A stretch of DNA of 64,000 nt from Cryptomeria japonica (taxonomy: Eukaryota > Streptophyta > Pinopsida > Cupressales > Cupressaceae), in assembly GCF_030272615.1 (NCBI RefSeq), contig NC_081406.1:404025439-404089438 (forward strand), read 5' to 3'. Position 1 is the first letter of the stretch. Every line of letters begins with the position of its first letter. The notes below the pieces were generated by a model. That model saw only the letters and a list, made by a program, of their open reading frames with translations. It was not told the DNA's origin and did not search any database. This document shows, piece after piece, positions 36,609 to 50,268 of this stretch. A program made the translations under genes and the position numbers.

Positions 36609-39600
36609 GGTTGAAAATGATGATTTTGGAGTACAATAATTTTCATAATAGGGTGTTCATGTTCATGTCTTTGGAATCAGAACTTGCATATCCAAGCCTG
36701 TTGTGCCTCTAACCACACATTTTGATGCTTCAAAACATGCATTTAGGAGGAACAAGTTTGAAAATGATAATTTGGGAGTATGATAAGTTTCATAATCACG
36801 CTTTCATGTTCATGGCTTCATGATCAGAACTTGTATTTTCAAGCTTGTGTTACCTCCAAACACACATTTTGATGCTTCAAAACTTGCATTTAGGAAGCAC
36901 AAGATTGAAAATGATGATCTGGGAGTATGATAAGTTTCACAATCACACTTTAATGTTCATGGCTTTAGAATAAAAACTTGTATTTTCAATCTTGTCAAAC
37001 CTCCAAACACATTTTTTGATGCTTCAAAAATTGCATTTAGGAAGCACAAGCTTGAGGATGTTGATTTGGGAGTACGATAAGTTTCATAAGCAGGCATTCA
37101 TGTTCATGGCTTCGAAATCAGAACTTGTATTTTCAAACTTGCCTTACCTCCAAACACACATTTTGATGTTTGAAAACGTGCGTTTAGAAAGAACAAGCTT
37201 GAAAATAATGATTTGGAAGTACGACAAGTTTCATAATCGTGCTTTCATGTTCCTGGCTTCGATATCAGAACATGCATTTTCAAGCTTATTGTACGTCAAA
37301 ACACACACTTTGATGCTTCAAAACTTTTCTTTAGGCAGCACAAGCTTCAAAATGATGATTTAGGAGTACGATAAGTTTCATAATCGCGCTTTCATGTTTG
37401 TGTTTCCAAAATCAAAATTTGCATTTTCAAGCTTACGTTACATCAAAGCATATAGTTTGATGCTTCAATACTTGCATTTAGGAAGCACAAGCTTGAAAAT
37501 GATGATCCTTGAGTACGATATGTTTCATAATCGCGCTTTCATGTTTGTGTTTTCAAAATCATAACATGCATTTTCAAACTTGTGTTACCTGCAAACACAC
37601 ATTTTGGTGCTTCAAAATTTGCATTCAATACGCACACACTTGAAAACGATGATTTAGGAGTACGATAAGTTTCATAATCACGCATTCATGTTCATGGCTT
37701 CAGAATCAGAACTTGCATTTTCAAGCTTTTGTTTCCTCCAAACACACATTTTGATGCTTCAATACTTGCTTTTGGGAAGCACAAGCTTGAAAATGATTAT
37801 ATTGGAGTATGATAAGTTTCATGATCACACCTTGATTCCGTTCATGGCTTTCTAAAAAAAAACCTGCATTTTCAAACTTGTTGTCCCACCAAACATTCAT
37901 TTTCGTGCTTCAAAACGCGCATTTAGGAAGCAAAAGATTGAAAATGAGTATTTGGTAGTAAGGTAAGTTCCATAATCATGCTTTAATGTTCATGGCTTCT
38001 GAATCAGAACTTGCATTTTAAAGTTTGTGTTACCTACAAAAACACATTTTGATGCTTCAAAACATGCATTTAAAAAGCACAATCTTGAAAATGATGATTC
38101 AGAGTACGATAAGTTTCATAATCATGCTTTTATGTTCTTGGCTTTGGAATCAGAACTTGCATTTTCAAGCTTGCCATGCCTACAAACACACATTTTGATG
38201 CATCAAAAATTGTGTTTACGAAGAAAAGGCTTAAAAATGATGATCTGAAAGTTTCATAATCACACTTCAATGTTCATCACTTTAGAAATAAAACTTGCAT
38301 TTTCAAGCTTGTGTTACCTCCAAACACATATTTTCATGCTTCAAAACTTGCATTTATGAAGCACGAGCTTGAAAATGATGATTTGGGAGTACGATAAGTT
38401 TCATAATCTCAAATTCATATTTGTGGCTTCAAAATCAGATCTTGCATTTTCAAGCTCGTTGTGCCTCCAAACACACATTTTGATGCTTCAAAACTTGTGT
38501 TTAGGAAGTGCAAGCTTGAAAATGATTATTTGGGAGTATGATAAGTTTCATAATCACTCTTTAGTGTTTGTTGCTTTTGAATCAAAAGTTGCATTTTCAA
38601 GCTTGTGATACCTCCAAACACACATTTTGATGCTTCAAAACTTGCATATAGGAAGCACAAGCTTGAAAATGATGATTTGGGAGTATGATAAGTTTCATAA
38701 TTGCTCTTTCATGATCATAGCTTCGAAACCTGAACTCGCATTTTCAAGCTTTCGTTACCTCCAAACACACACTTTGATGCTTCAAAACTTGAATTTAGGA
38801 AGCACAAGCTTTAAAATTATGATCTGGGAGTACGATATGTTTCATAATAGTGCTTCATGTCAGTGGTTTTAGAATTAGATATTTCATTTTCAAGCTTGTG
38901 CTTCTAAACACACATTTTGATGCTTGAAAACTTATGTTTTCGAAGCACAAGCTTGAAAATGATAATTTTGGAGGACAATAATTTTCATAATAGCGCATTC
39001 ATGTTCATGTCTTTTGGAATCAAAACTGGCATATACAAGCCTGTTGTGTCTCTAAACACACATTTTGATGCTTCAAAACTTGCATTTAGGAGGAACAAGT
39101 TTGAAAATGATAATTTGGGAGTATGATAAGTTTCATAATCACGCTTTCATGTTCATGGCTTCTTGATCAGAACTTGTATTTTCAAGCTTGTGTTACCTCC
39201 AAACACACATTTTGATGCTTCAATCCTTGCGTTTAGGAAGCACAAGATTGAAAATGATGATCTAGGAGTATGATAAGTTTCATAATCATGCTTTAATGTT
39301 CATGGCTTTGGAATAAAAGCTTGCATTTTCAATCTTGTGATACCTCCAAAAACACATTTTGATGCTTCAAAACTTGCGTTTAGAAAGCACAAGCTTGAGG
39401 ATATTGATTTGGGAGTACTATAAGCTTCATAATCGGGCATTCATGTTCATGGCTTCAAAATCAGAACTTGCATTTTCAAGCTTGCCTTACCTCCAAACAC
39501 ACATTTTGATGTTTGAAAACTTGCATTTAAAAGGACAAACTTGAAAATAATGATTTGGGAGTACGACAAGTTTCATAATTGCGCTTTCATGTTCACAACT

Positions 39601-42600
39601 TTGGAATCAAAACTTTCATTTTCAAGCTTCTGTTACCTGCAAACACCCTTTAATGTTTGTTGCTTCTGAATTAGAACTTGCATTTTCAAGCTAGTGTTAC
39701 CTCCAAACATAGATTTTGATGCTTCAAAACTTATGTTTAGGAAGCACAAGCTTGAAAATGATGATTTGGGAGTACGATAAGTTTTATAATCAAGATTTCA
39801 TGTTCATGGCCTCTGAATAAACACTCACATTTTCAAGCTTGTGTTACCGCCAAACACACTTTTTGATGATTGAAAACTTGTGTTTAGGAAGCACAAGCTA
39901 AAAAATGATGATTTGGGAATACCATAAGATTTATAATCGCGCTTTCATGTTCATGGTTTTGGAATCAAAACTTCCATTTACAAGATTTTTGTGTCTCCAA
40001 ACACCCATTTCGATGCTTCGAAACTTGCATTTAAGAAGGGACTAGCTTCAAAATGATGATTTGAGAGTATGATAAGTTTCATAATTGTGCTTTCATACTT
40101 GTGGCTTTAGAATCATAACTTGCATTTTCAAGCTTGTTGTGCCTCCAAACACCCATTTTGATGTTGTAAGACTTGTGTTTAGAAAGCACAAGCTTCAAAA
40201 TGATGATTTGAGAGTACAATAAGTTTCACAACTGCGCTTCCATGCTCGTGGCTTCAGAATCAGAACATGCATTTTCAAGCTTGTTGTACCTTGAAATACA
40301 CATTTTGATGCTTCAAAATTTGCGTTTAGGAAGCACAAGCTTCAAAATGATTATTTAGGAGTATGATAAGTTTCATAATCGCGCTTTCATGTTTGTGTGT
40401 CTGAAATCAGAACTTGCATTTTCAAGCTTGTGTTACATCAAAGCATATAGTTTGATGCTTCAATACTTGCATTTAGGAAACACAAGCTCGAAAATGATAA
40501 TCTCTAAGTACGATATGTTTCATAATCGTGCTTTCATGTTCATGTTTTTCAGAATCAGAACATCCATTTTCAAGCCCGTGTTACCTCCAAACACACATTT
40601 TGGTGCTTCAAAATTTTCATTCAGGATGCACAAGCTTGAAAATGATGATGTAGGAGTACGATAAGTTTCATAATCGCGCTTTCATGTTCATGGCTTCAGA
40701 ATCAGAACTTGCATTTTCAAGCTTTTCTTTCCTCCAAACACACATTCTGATGCTTGAATACTTGCTTTTAGGAAGCACAAGCTTGAAAATGATGATATTG
40801 GAGTATGACAAGTTTCATAATTGCACCTCAATATTCATGGCTTTCTAAAAAAACACTTGCATTTTCACACTTGTTGTGCCACCAAACACACATTTTTGTG
40901 CTTCAAAACTCGCGTTTAGGAAGCAAAAGATTGAAAACGAGTATTTGGTAGTACAGTAGGTTTCATAATCGTGCTTTAATGTTCGTTGCTTCTAAATCAG
41001 AACTTGCATTTTAAAGTTTGTGTTACCTACAAAAACACATTTTGATGTTTCAAAACATGCATTTAAAAAGAACAATCTTGAAAATGATGATTCAGAGTAT
41101 GATAAGTTTCATAATCATGCTTTCATGCTCTTGGCTTTAGAATTAGAAATTGCATTTTCAAGCTTGCCATGCCTGCAAACACACATTTTGATGCATCAAA
41201 AGTTGCATTTAGGAAGAAAAGGCTTCAAAAAGATGATCTGGGAGTACCATAAGTTTCATAATCACCACTTCAATATTCGTCGCTTTAGAATCAAAACATT
41301 CATTTTTAATCTTGTGTTACCTCCAAACAGACATTTTCATGCTTTAAAACTTGCTTTTACGAAGCATGAGCTTGAAAATGATGATTTGGGAGTATGATAA
41401 GCTTCATAATCTCAATTTCATTTTTGTGGCTTCGGAATCAAAACTTGCATTTTCAAGCTTGTTGTGCCTCGAAACACACATTTTGATGCTTCAAAACTTG
41501 TGTTTAGGAAGCGCAAGCTTGAAAATGATTATTTGGGACTACAATAAGTTTCATAATCGCTCTTTAATGTTTGTTGCTTCTGAATCAAAAGTTGCATTTT
41601 CAAGCTTGTGCTACCACCAAACAAATATTTTGATGCTTCAAAACTTGCATATAGGAAGCACAAGCTTGAAAATGATGATTTGGGAGTATGATACTTTTCA
41701 TAATTGTGCTTTCATGATCATTTCTTCGAAATAAGAACTCACATTTTCAAGCTTGGGTTACCTCCAAACACACACTTTGATGCTTCAAAACATGAATTTA
41801 GGAAGCACAAGGCTTAAAATTATGATTTGTGAGTATGATATGTTTCATAATAGCTCTTTCATGTCTGTGGAATTAGAATCAGATGTTTCATTTTCAAGCT
41901 TGTGCCTCTAAACACACATTTTGATGCTTGAAAACTTGTGTTTAGGAAGCACAAGCTTGAAAATGATGATTTTGGAGTGCAATAATTTTCATAATAGTGC
42001 ATTCACGTTCATGACTTTGGAATCAGAACTTGCATATCTGAGCCTGTTGTGCCTCTAAACACACATTTTGATGCTTCAAAACTTGCATTTAGGAAGCACA
42101 AGCTTGAAAATGATAATTTGGGAGTATGATATGTTTCATAATTGCACTTTCATGTTCATGGCTTCGTGATCAGAACTTGTATTTGCAAGCTTGTGTTACC
42201 TCCAAACACACATTTTGATGCTTCAAAACTTGCATTTAGGAAGAAAAAGATTGAAAATGATGATCTGGGAGTATGATAAGTTTCATAATCATGCTTTAAT
42301 GTTCATGGCTTTGGAATAAAAAATTGCATTTTCAGTCTTGTGATACCTCTAAACACACAGTTCGCTGCTTCAAAACTTGCGTTTAGGAAGCACAAGCTTG
42401 AGGATGTTGATTTGGGAGTACGATAAGTTTCATAATAGAGCATTCATGTTCATGGCTTCGAAAATAGAACTTGTATTTTCAAGCTTGCCTTACCTCTAAA
42501 CACACATTTCGATGTTTGAAAACTTGCGTTTAGAAAGCGCAAGCTTGAAAATAATGATTTGGGAGTACGACAAGTTTCATAATCGCGCTTTCATGTTCAC

Positions 42601-45600
42601 GACTTTGGAATTAGAACTTTCATTTTCAAGCTTGTGTTACCTGCAAATGCTCTTTAATGTTTGTCACTTCTGAATCAGAACTTGAATTTTCAAGCTTGTG
42701 TTACCTCCAAACACACATTTTGGTGCTTCAAAACTTACATTTAGGAAGCACAAGTTTGAAAATGATGATTTGGGAGCACGATATTTTATAATCAAGATTT
42801 CATGTTCATGGCTTTTGAATAAACTTGCATTTTTAAGCTTGTGTTACCTCCAAACACATTTTTTTATGATTCAAAATTAGCGTTTAGGAAGCACAATCTT
42901 AAAAATGATGATTTGGGAATACCATTAGTTTTATAATCATGCTTTCATGGTCGTGGCTTCGGAATAAGAAGTTCCATTTAAAAGCTTATTGTGTCTCTAA
43001 ACACCCATTTCGATGCTTCAAAATGATAATTTGGGAGTATGATAAGTTTCGTAATCACGCTTTCATACTCATGGCTTCAGAATCATAACTTGGATTTTCA
43101 AGCTTGTTGTGCCTCCAAACACCCATTTTGATGTTGTAAAACTTGCATTTAGAAAGCACAAGCTCCAAAATGATGATTTGGGAGTATGATAAGTTTCACA
43201 ACAACACTTTCAAGCTCGTGGCTTTGGAATCAGGACATGCATTTTCAAGCTTGTTTTACCTCGAAACACACATTTTGATGCTTCAAAACTTGCGTTTAGG
43301 AAGCACAAGCTTCAAAATGATGATTTAGGATTACGATAAGTTTCATAATCATGCTTTCATGTTTGTGTGTCCAAAATTAGAACATGTATTTTCAAGGTTG
43401 TGTTACTTCAAAGCATACATATTGATGCTTCAATACTTGCATTTAGGAAGCACAAGCTTGAAAATGATGATCTGCGAGTATGATATGTTTCATAATCGTG
43501 CTTTCATGTTCATGTTTTCAGAATCAGAACATGCATTTTCAAGCCCGTGTTCCCTCCAAACACACATTTTGGTGCTTCAAAATTTACATTCAGGACACAC
43601 AAGCTCAAAAATGATGATATAGGAGTATGATAAGTTTCATAATCGCACTTTCATGTTCATGGCTTCCGAATCAGAACTTGCATTTTCAAGCTTTTGTTTC
43701 ATTCAAACACACATTTTGATGCTTCAATATTTGCTTTTAGGAAGCACAAGCTTGAAAATGATGATATTGGAGTATGCTAGGTTTCATAATCGCACCTCAA
43801 TGTTCTCGACTTTCTAAAAAAAAATTGCATTTTCACACTTGTTGTGCCACCAAACACACATTTTCGTGCTTCAAAACTCATGTTTAGGAAACACAAGATT
43901 GAAAATGAGTATTTGGTAGTACGGTAAGTTCCATAATCATGCTTTAATGTTCATGGCTTCTCAATCAGAACTTGGATTTTAAAGTTTGTGCTACCTACAA
44001 AAACACATTTTGATGCTTCAAAACATGGATTTAAAAAGCACAATCTTGAAAATGATGATTCGGAGTACGATAAGTTTCATAATCATGCTTTCATGCTCTT
44101 GGCTTTAGAATCAAAACTTGCATTTTCAAGCTTGCCATGCCTGCAAACACAAATTTTGATGCATCAAAACTTGCATTTAGGAAGAAAAGGCTTGAAAAAG
44201 ATGATCTGGGAGTACGATAAGTTTCATAATCACCACTTCAATGTTCGTCGCTTCAGAATCAAAACTTGCATTTTGAAGCTTGTGTTACTTTTAAACAAAG
44301 ATTTTCATGCTTCAAAAATTGCATTTACGAAGCACGAGCTTCAAAATGATGCTTTGGGACTACGATAAGTTTCATAATCTCACTTTCATGTTTGTGGCTT
44401 CAGAATCAAAATTTGCATTTTCAAGCTTGTTGTGGCTCCCAACACACATATTGATGCTTCAAAACTTGCGTTTAGGAATCACAAGCCTGAAAATGATTAT
44501 TTGGGAGTATGATAAGTTTCATTATCGCTCTTTAATGTTTGTTGCTTCTGAATCAAAAGTTGCATTTTCAAGCTTGTGCTACCTCCAAACAAACATTTTG
44601 ATACTTCAAAACTTGCATATAGGAAGCACAAGCTTGAAAATGATGATTTGGGAGTACGATAAGTTTCATAATCATGCTTTCATGATCATAGCTTTGAAAT
44701 CAGAACTCGATTTTTCAAGCTTGGGTTACCTCCAAACACACACTTTGATGCTTCAAAACTTGAATTTAGGAAGCACAAGGCTTAAAATTATGATTTAGGA
44801 GTACGATATGTTTCATAATAGTGCTTTCATATCCGTGGTTTTAGAATCAGATGTTTCATTTTCAAGCTTGTGCCTCTAAACACACATTTTGATGCTTGAA
44901 AACTTGTGTTTAGGAAGCACAAGCTTGAAAATGATGATTTTAGAGTGCAATAATTTTCATAATAGCGTGTTCATGTTCTTGTCTTTGGAATTAGAACTTG
45001 CATATCCAAGCCTATTGTGCCTCTAAACACACATTTTGATACTTCAAAACTTGCGTTTAGGAAGCACAAGCTTGAAAATGATAATTTGGGAGTATGATAT
45101 GTTTCATAATCACACTTTCATGTTCATGGCTTCGTGATCAGAACTTGTATTTCAAGCTTCTGTTAACTCCAAACACACATTTTAATGCTTCAAAACTTGC
45201 ATTTAGGAAGCACAAGATTGAAAATGATTATGTGGGAGTATGATAAGTTTCATAATAACGCTCTCATGTTCGTGGCTTTGGAATAAAAACTTGCATTTTC
45301 AATCTTCTGATACCTCCAAATACATATTTTGATGATTCAAAAATTGCGTTTAGGAAGCACAAGCTTGAGGATGTTGATTTGGGAGTACGAAATGTTTCAT
45401 AATCGAGCATTCATGTTCATGGCTTGGAAATCAAAACTCGCATTTTCAAGCTTGCCTTACCTCCAAACACACAATTTGATGTTTGAAAACTTGCGTTTAG
45501 AAAGCAGAAGCTTGAAAATAATGATTTGGGAGTATGACAAGTTTCATAATCACATTTTAATGTTCATGACTTTGGAATTGGAACTTTCATTTTCAAGCTT

Positions 45601-48390
45601 GTTTTACCTCAAACGCTCTTTAATGTTTGTTGCTTTTGAATCAGAACTTGCATTTTCAAGCTAGTGTTACCTCCAAACACACACTTTGATGCTTCAAAAC
45701 ATACATTTAGGAAGCACAAGCTTGAAAATGATGATTTGGGAGTACGATAAGTTTTATAATCAAGATTTCATGTTCATGGCTTCTGAATAAACACTTGCAT
45801 TTTCAAGCTTGTGTTACCTCCAAACACATTTTTTGATGATTCAAAACTTGCGTTTAGGAAGCACAAGCTTAAAAATGATGATTTGGGAATACCATAAGTT
45901 TTATAATCACACTTTCATGTTCGTGGCTTCAGAATCAAAACTTCCATTTACAATCTTGTTTAGTCTCAAAACACCCATTTCGATGCTTCAAAAGTTGCAT
46001 TTAAGAAGGACAAGCTTCAAAATGATGATTTGGGAGTATGATAATTTTTGTAATCATGCTTTCATACTCGTGGCTTCAGAATCATAACTTGCATTTTCAA
46101 GCTTGTTGTGCCTCCAAACACCCATTTTGATACTATAAAACTTGTCTTTAGAAAGCACAACCTCCAAAATGATGATTTGGGATTATGAGAAGTTTCACAA
46201 TTGCGCTTTCATGCTCATGGCTTTGAAATCAGAACATGCATTTTAAAGCTTGTTGTACCTCGAAACACACATTTTGATGCTTCAAAATGATGATTTAAGA
46301 GTACAATAAGTTTCATAATCATGCTTTCATGTTTGTGTGTCTAAAATCAGAACTTGCATTTTCAAGCTTGTGTTACATCAAAGCATACAATTTGATGCTT
46401 CAATACTTGCATTTAGGAAGCACAAGCTTGAAAATGATGATCTACGAGTATGATAGGTTTCATAGTCTAGATTTCATGTTCGTGTTTTGCATTCACAACG
46501 CACAAGCTTAAAAATGATGATTTAGGAGTACGATAATTTTCATAATCGCGCTTTCATGTTCATGGCTTTGGAATTAGAACTTGCATTTTCAAGATTTTGT
46601 TTCCCCCAAACACACATTTTGATGCTTCAATACTTTCTTTTAGGAAGCACAAGCTTGAAAATGATGATATTGGAGTATGATAAGTTTCATAATCACACCT
46701 CAAAGTTCATGGCTTTCTAAAAAGAACTTGCATTTTCACACCTGTGCCACCAAACACACCTTTTCATGCTTCAAAACTCGCATTTAGGAAGTTAAAGCTT
46801 CAAAACAAGTGTAATGCCCCACCAGGAACCCTAAAGGAAAACAACACAACTAGGCAACTCAAGGATGAAATAATTTTTATTTTTTTTAAAGACTAAGTTT
46901 ACTAACAATAATCATTGCACGTTTAACAACACAACAGAAGTCTATCATAAATTTTCCTAAGGGTAACCAATGAAGATTAATTTCATAGATTATATTAACA
47001 CCACAGTTAATCCATTTAATTAAATAAATTGAACTCTTAAGTTTAAAACTACACATACATCCAAATTTCATAATAAAGAAATAAAAGTATTCCAATGTAT
47101 CCAATTTCCATAAACCATTTAAACATAAGATCAAAACAATAACATTCATTACAATATCCCTAAATACATGGCTTCCAATAATATCACTGGTTACAAGGAT
47201 ACAATATCAAGGCTACATAAAAGTCTGATACAATGACCACAAGGTCTCAACTAAACAATGATCTTGAACAAGAGCTAGTACATAAACCACGATCCAAGAA
47301 CACCAGTGAAGCCTTTCCTCGCCTAAAGATACAATCCAGAACATCCGATGGGAAGTAGCACTACCACCCGACCATGTGATCCCGAAATGGAACCACCCCA
47401 CCGTGCTAGGAGATAGTAGAAAACCCTCAAGCAAGCAAAGCAAGACAAGTAGAAAAGGACTACAAGACTCTGCAACCATCCATGTAACACAACCCACAAA
47501 ACACTAGTGACTCTAAGAAGAGAGTGTCATCGCATAGCTTGATGGTTACCATGGTACAACCTCTATAGGTCCCGTCCCCCATACTCGGGTTTCTCCTGTA
47601 ACCTCTCCCGAGCCTCTGGTTCCAACTAGGTCTCATGCGGACCCTACCAATCCTTTCGTGAAGACAAGGTGGTAAGTTTTCCATTCTAGGCCTTCTCGTA
47701 ACATCATGAGCCCTATACAAGCACTCATCTGTGCACGAGACACATTTATCTTAATTAATATTTAATCTACCCAACCCCTAATCAATTATTAGGTTATCAC
47801 TTTTTAACTAACTTTCGACGAGTTATCCTGTCATCCACTTTGGGCACGGCCCCCGCTCGAAAGCCACTCTCTCTCTTAGGACACTAACAGTAAATGTTTC
47901 TCTCTACGAGAACTCTATGGTGAAACAGGCAACCATAAACAATCTTGACAAACACAGGTGATGGATACACAAATACCAACCCAAGAATGACCATTTGGAC
48001 AAAGACACACAATGGCTCATATCAAATAGGTTATACAACAACACCTGGTCTAGGAGAAATAATATCATGGGACATAATGACAATTTAATCAAAATTGCAA
48101 TAAAACTTGACTGAGAACACATTATACGCAAGATCCTATTATAGGCAATCTTTCCTTAAAAACAGTCAAAGCATAAATGACATGCAATTTACAAATTTCC
48201 AGATAAAAGGAATTTACAACTTTTTTAAAAAAAACATTCACTTTTTCATTTGTCCAAAAAGATTTAAAATACAAATAATTCTCCTAATGTATTTTCAACA
48301 TATTTATTTAAATTAACATTCCAAATTGTAATTAAATAATAATTTAAATAACATTTAAAATGTTATAATAACTACCAAAAGAAATATATC

Positions 48391-48395
<5 letters not shown>

Positions 48396-48426
<31 letters not shown>
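48396..48426. repeat. (TA)n microsatellite in the 3' LTR
   Basis: About 15 TA units; the other LTR has a slightly shorter run at 56714-56741, showing slippage since insertion. Confidence 0.9.
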
Positions 48427-48430
<4 letters not shown>

Positions 48431-48596
48431 CATATATGAATATACATATATTTATTTATATACATACATATAATAATATTTAATTTATTTAATACCCTAG
48501 GTACGAAACCCAAAACAGTGAACAGGGTTTTAGAAATTAATTAAAATAAAAAAAAACACTTTAATCACTGCAAAACAGTCCTTGTCATTGTAGCCT

Positions 48597-48716
48597 ATGC
48601 TACCACTGGTAGCTAGTACTACCGTCCGATAGCATTGCTACCGTCTAGTAGCACTACTACCATAGGTAGTGGCTACTGCTGGTAGCACTACTACCGTTGG
48701 TAGCACTCCTTAAGGT
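48597..48716. repeat. Palindrome-rich GGTAGC minisatellite in the 3' LTR
   Basis: Several degenerate units of about 20 bp of the form ggtagcactgctaccgtc. Each unit is nearly self-complementary (ggtagc...gctacc), so the run could fold into serial hairpins. The other LTR has a longer version at about 56925-57080. Confidence 0.8.
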
Positions 48717-50233
48717 AATTAAACCCATTTCTCAGATAAATACCCTTTTTCCTAAATCGTGCAATTTCCATGTACCATAAAAACTTGACAAATTTTCTAT
48801 AACAATTTTCCTAATTTTCACAAAATTACATTCTTCAACAAACAAGAAATACACATCAGGCATGAGTTTTCAAACAAAACTCGAATTCACCAGAAGAGGG
48901 TTTTGAACTTGACAATTATTTTACACACACATCAAGTAGAGACAAATAGAAATATTTTTAATAAAACACAAAACTAAGAATTCATCCAACCTGGTATAGC
49001 TTTCCTGGAAGAATTTTGTAGAAGAGCCCTAATCCCTTCAATATCTTCCAATAAATTTTCTTCACCTAAATTCTTGACCTGTTCCTGTGTGTCCCTGTGC
49101 GTGTTTTTAAAATAAAGACCTAACCCCTATTTAAACTAAAATTCTAGGTTCAATAGCTTTTTTCACAAAAAACCTAAATTTAGACTAATAGTAATTTATT
49201 TATTTTATTTTCTAAATTTATCACATGCAATAATTTAAAACATTATTCTTTCATTACTTTTCTCATGCACATTAATTAATTTTCTAAATAAAGAATTAAT
49301 ACAATATTTTAATTCCAATTAATTAATTTTCTGAATAAAAAATTAAAACAATACTTTTAATTCCAATTAATTAATTTTCTAAATAAAGAATTAAAACAAT
49401 ACTTTAATTCCAATTAATCCTTTTATTTATTTATTTAATTATAACTTTAGAATACAATTAATCTAATTTAATTTTAAAATAAAAATATATTTTTAATACC
49501 ATGCAGCTTAATTTAATAATTTCTTTAATTAACTAAATTTATAATCTCAATGCATAAACAATACAATAATGAGATAATTTCATAAACTTAATTAATTAAT
49601 TAATTAAATCCACTAAAACACTCAAATTAAACAAATCTCAAGCAATTACCCATAAAAGATAAAATGACAAAATACGAAGACCGAACTAACTGACAAAACG
49701 ACTAACTGACGACACTCATACGAGTGTAACTGAGTAAAATAGGGTCAACTACTATCTCCTCCACTTCCATCGGAAAATATAAGGCACGCTCAGACCTGTG
49801 AAGCCGGGTGGAGATGATACCCCATACCTACCCGGTACTTGTACCTGCAATATCTTGCATCATCGAACCACACATGCATACATATATATAATATAGAAAA
49901 CACGAAAAAACACCGATGAAGGAGAATCGCAATGTTCCCTGTCTCACCGAAATGAGTGAAGGAAAATCGTCCCCTTGCATCCAATACACTCGCAAACACA
50001 CAACATATAATTCCACATTGCATAAATAAAGTAAAATGTCAGTACATATCAAAAATACATAAAATGCCATAAATCACAAGTACTGAAATACTGTGAATAA
50101 ATTATACATCTTATCTCCAAATAAAGCATAATGTCATAAAAATCTAAATAATATGTCATGGTAATGTATCCACTGAAAAACAACCAATAATAAAATATGA
50201 GTCTAATGAGTTCAAACTAGTAGGGGTACTACA

Positions 50234-50250
50234 TTCTCCCCCCCAAAAGT
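50234..50250 (-). other. Polypurine tract of the gypsy element
   Basis: The minus strand reads ACTTTTGGGGGGGAGAA directly against the 3' LTR, the usual plus-strand priming tract. Confidence 0.88.
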
Positions 50251-50268
50251 AGGCTTACTCCCGGAAGC

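Larger units (their letters stand above)
18488..46809 (+). repeat. 147-bp satellite array, main block with higher-order repeats
   Basis: About 190 monomers in the same orientation as blocks 1-3, with no gene. A rare monomer variant with tttcattttcaagcttgtgc marks higher-order copies at 19942, 20952, 25097, 27981, 31267, 35412, 38882, 41886 and 44854. The spacings are 1010, 4145, 2884, 3286, 4145, 3470, 3004 and 2968 bp. Between markers the monomer types come in the same order, for example the variant acatgcatttaaaaag once or twice per copy. Small internal deletions join monomers at short matches such as gcttcaaaa (near 28918, 29945, 30345, 43022, 46485). One short stretch is inverted (about 36438-36608). 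Confidence 0.93.
46810..50233 (-). repeat. 3' LTR of the gypsy element, 3,424 bp
   Basis: Pairs with 55129-58815. In about 335 aligned bases from 47171 I count 13 differences, nearly all transitions, and in the 200 bases from 46971 only one. It lacks about 220-250 bases present in the other LTR at about 57060-57293 (AT-rich, after the ggtag minisatellite). Open frames inside, such as 47213-47720, occur at matching places in both LTRs without known domains and are taken as chance. Confidence 0.92.

Noticed and set aside
4819-46809. Dozens of open reading frames of 60-300 codons with a 49-residue period
   Set aside because: They follow the satellite monomer exactly, occur on both strands, start and stop wherever a monomer indel or substitution falls, and show no known domain.
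4819-46809. CRISPR-like regular repeats
   Set aside because: Units are contiguous and divergent without unique spacers, in a plant nuclear context with no cas genes.
4819-46809. A CENP-B-box-like motif in the satellite
   Set aside because: No stretch resembling the 17-bp box was found in the monomer.
47213-48131. Open frames in the gypsy 3' LTR and their twins in the other LTR (for example 55843-56037)
   Set aside because: They sit inside LTRs, have no domain, and differ in frame between the two copies because of small indels.
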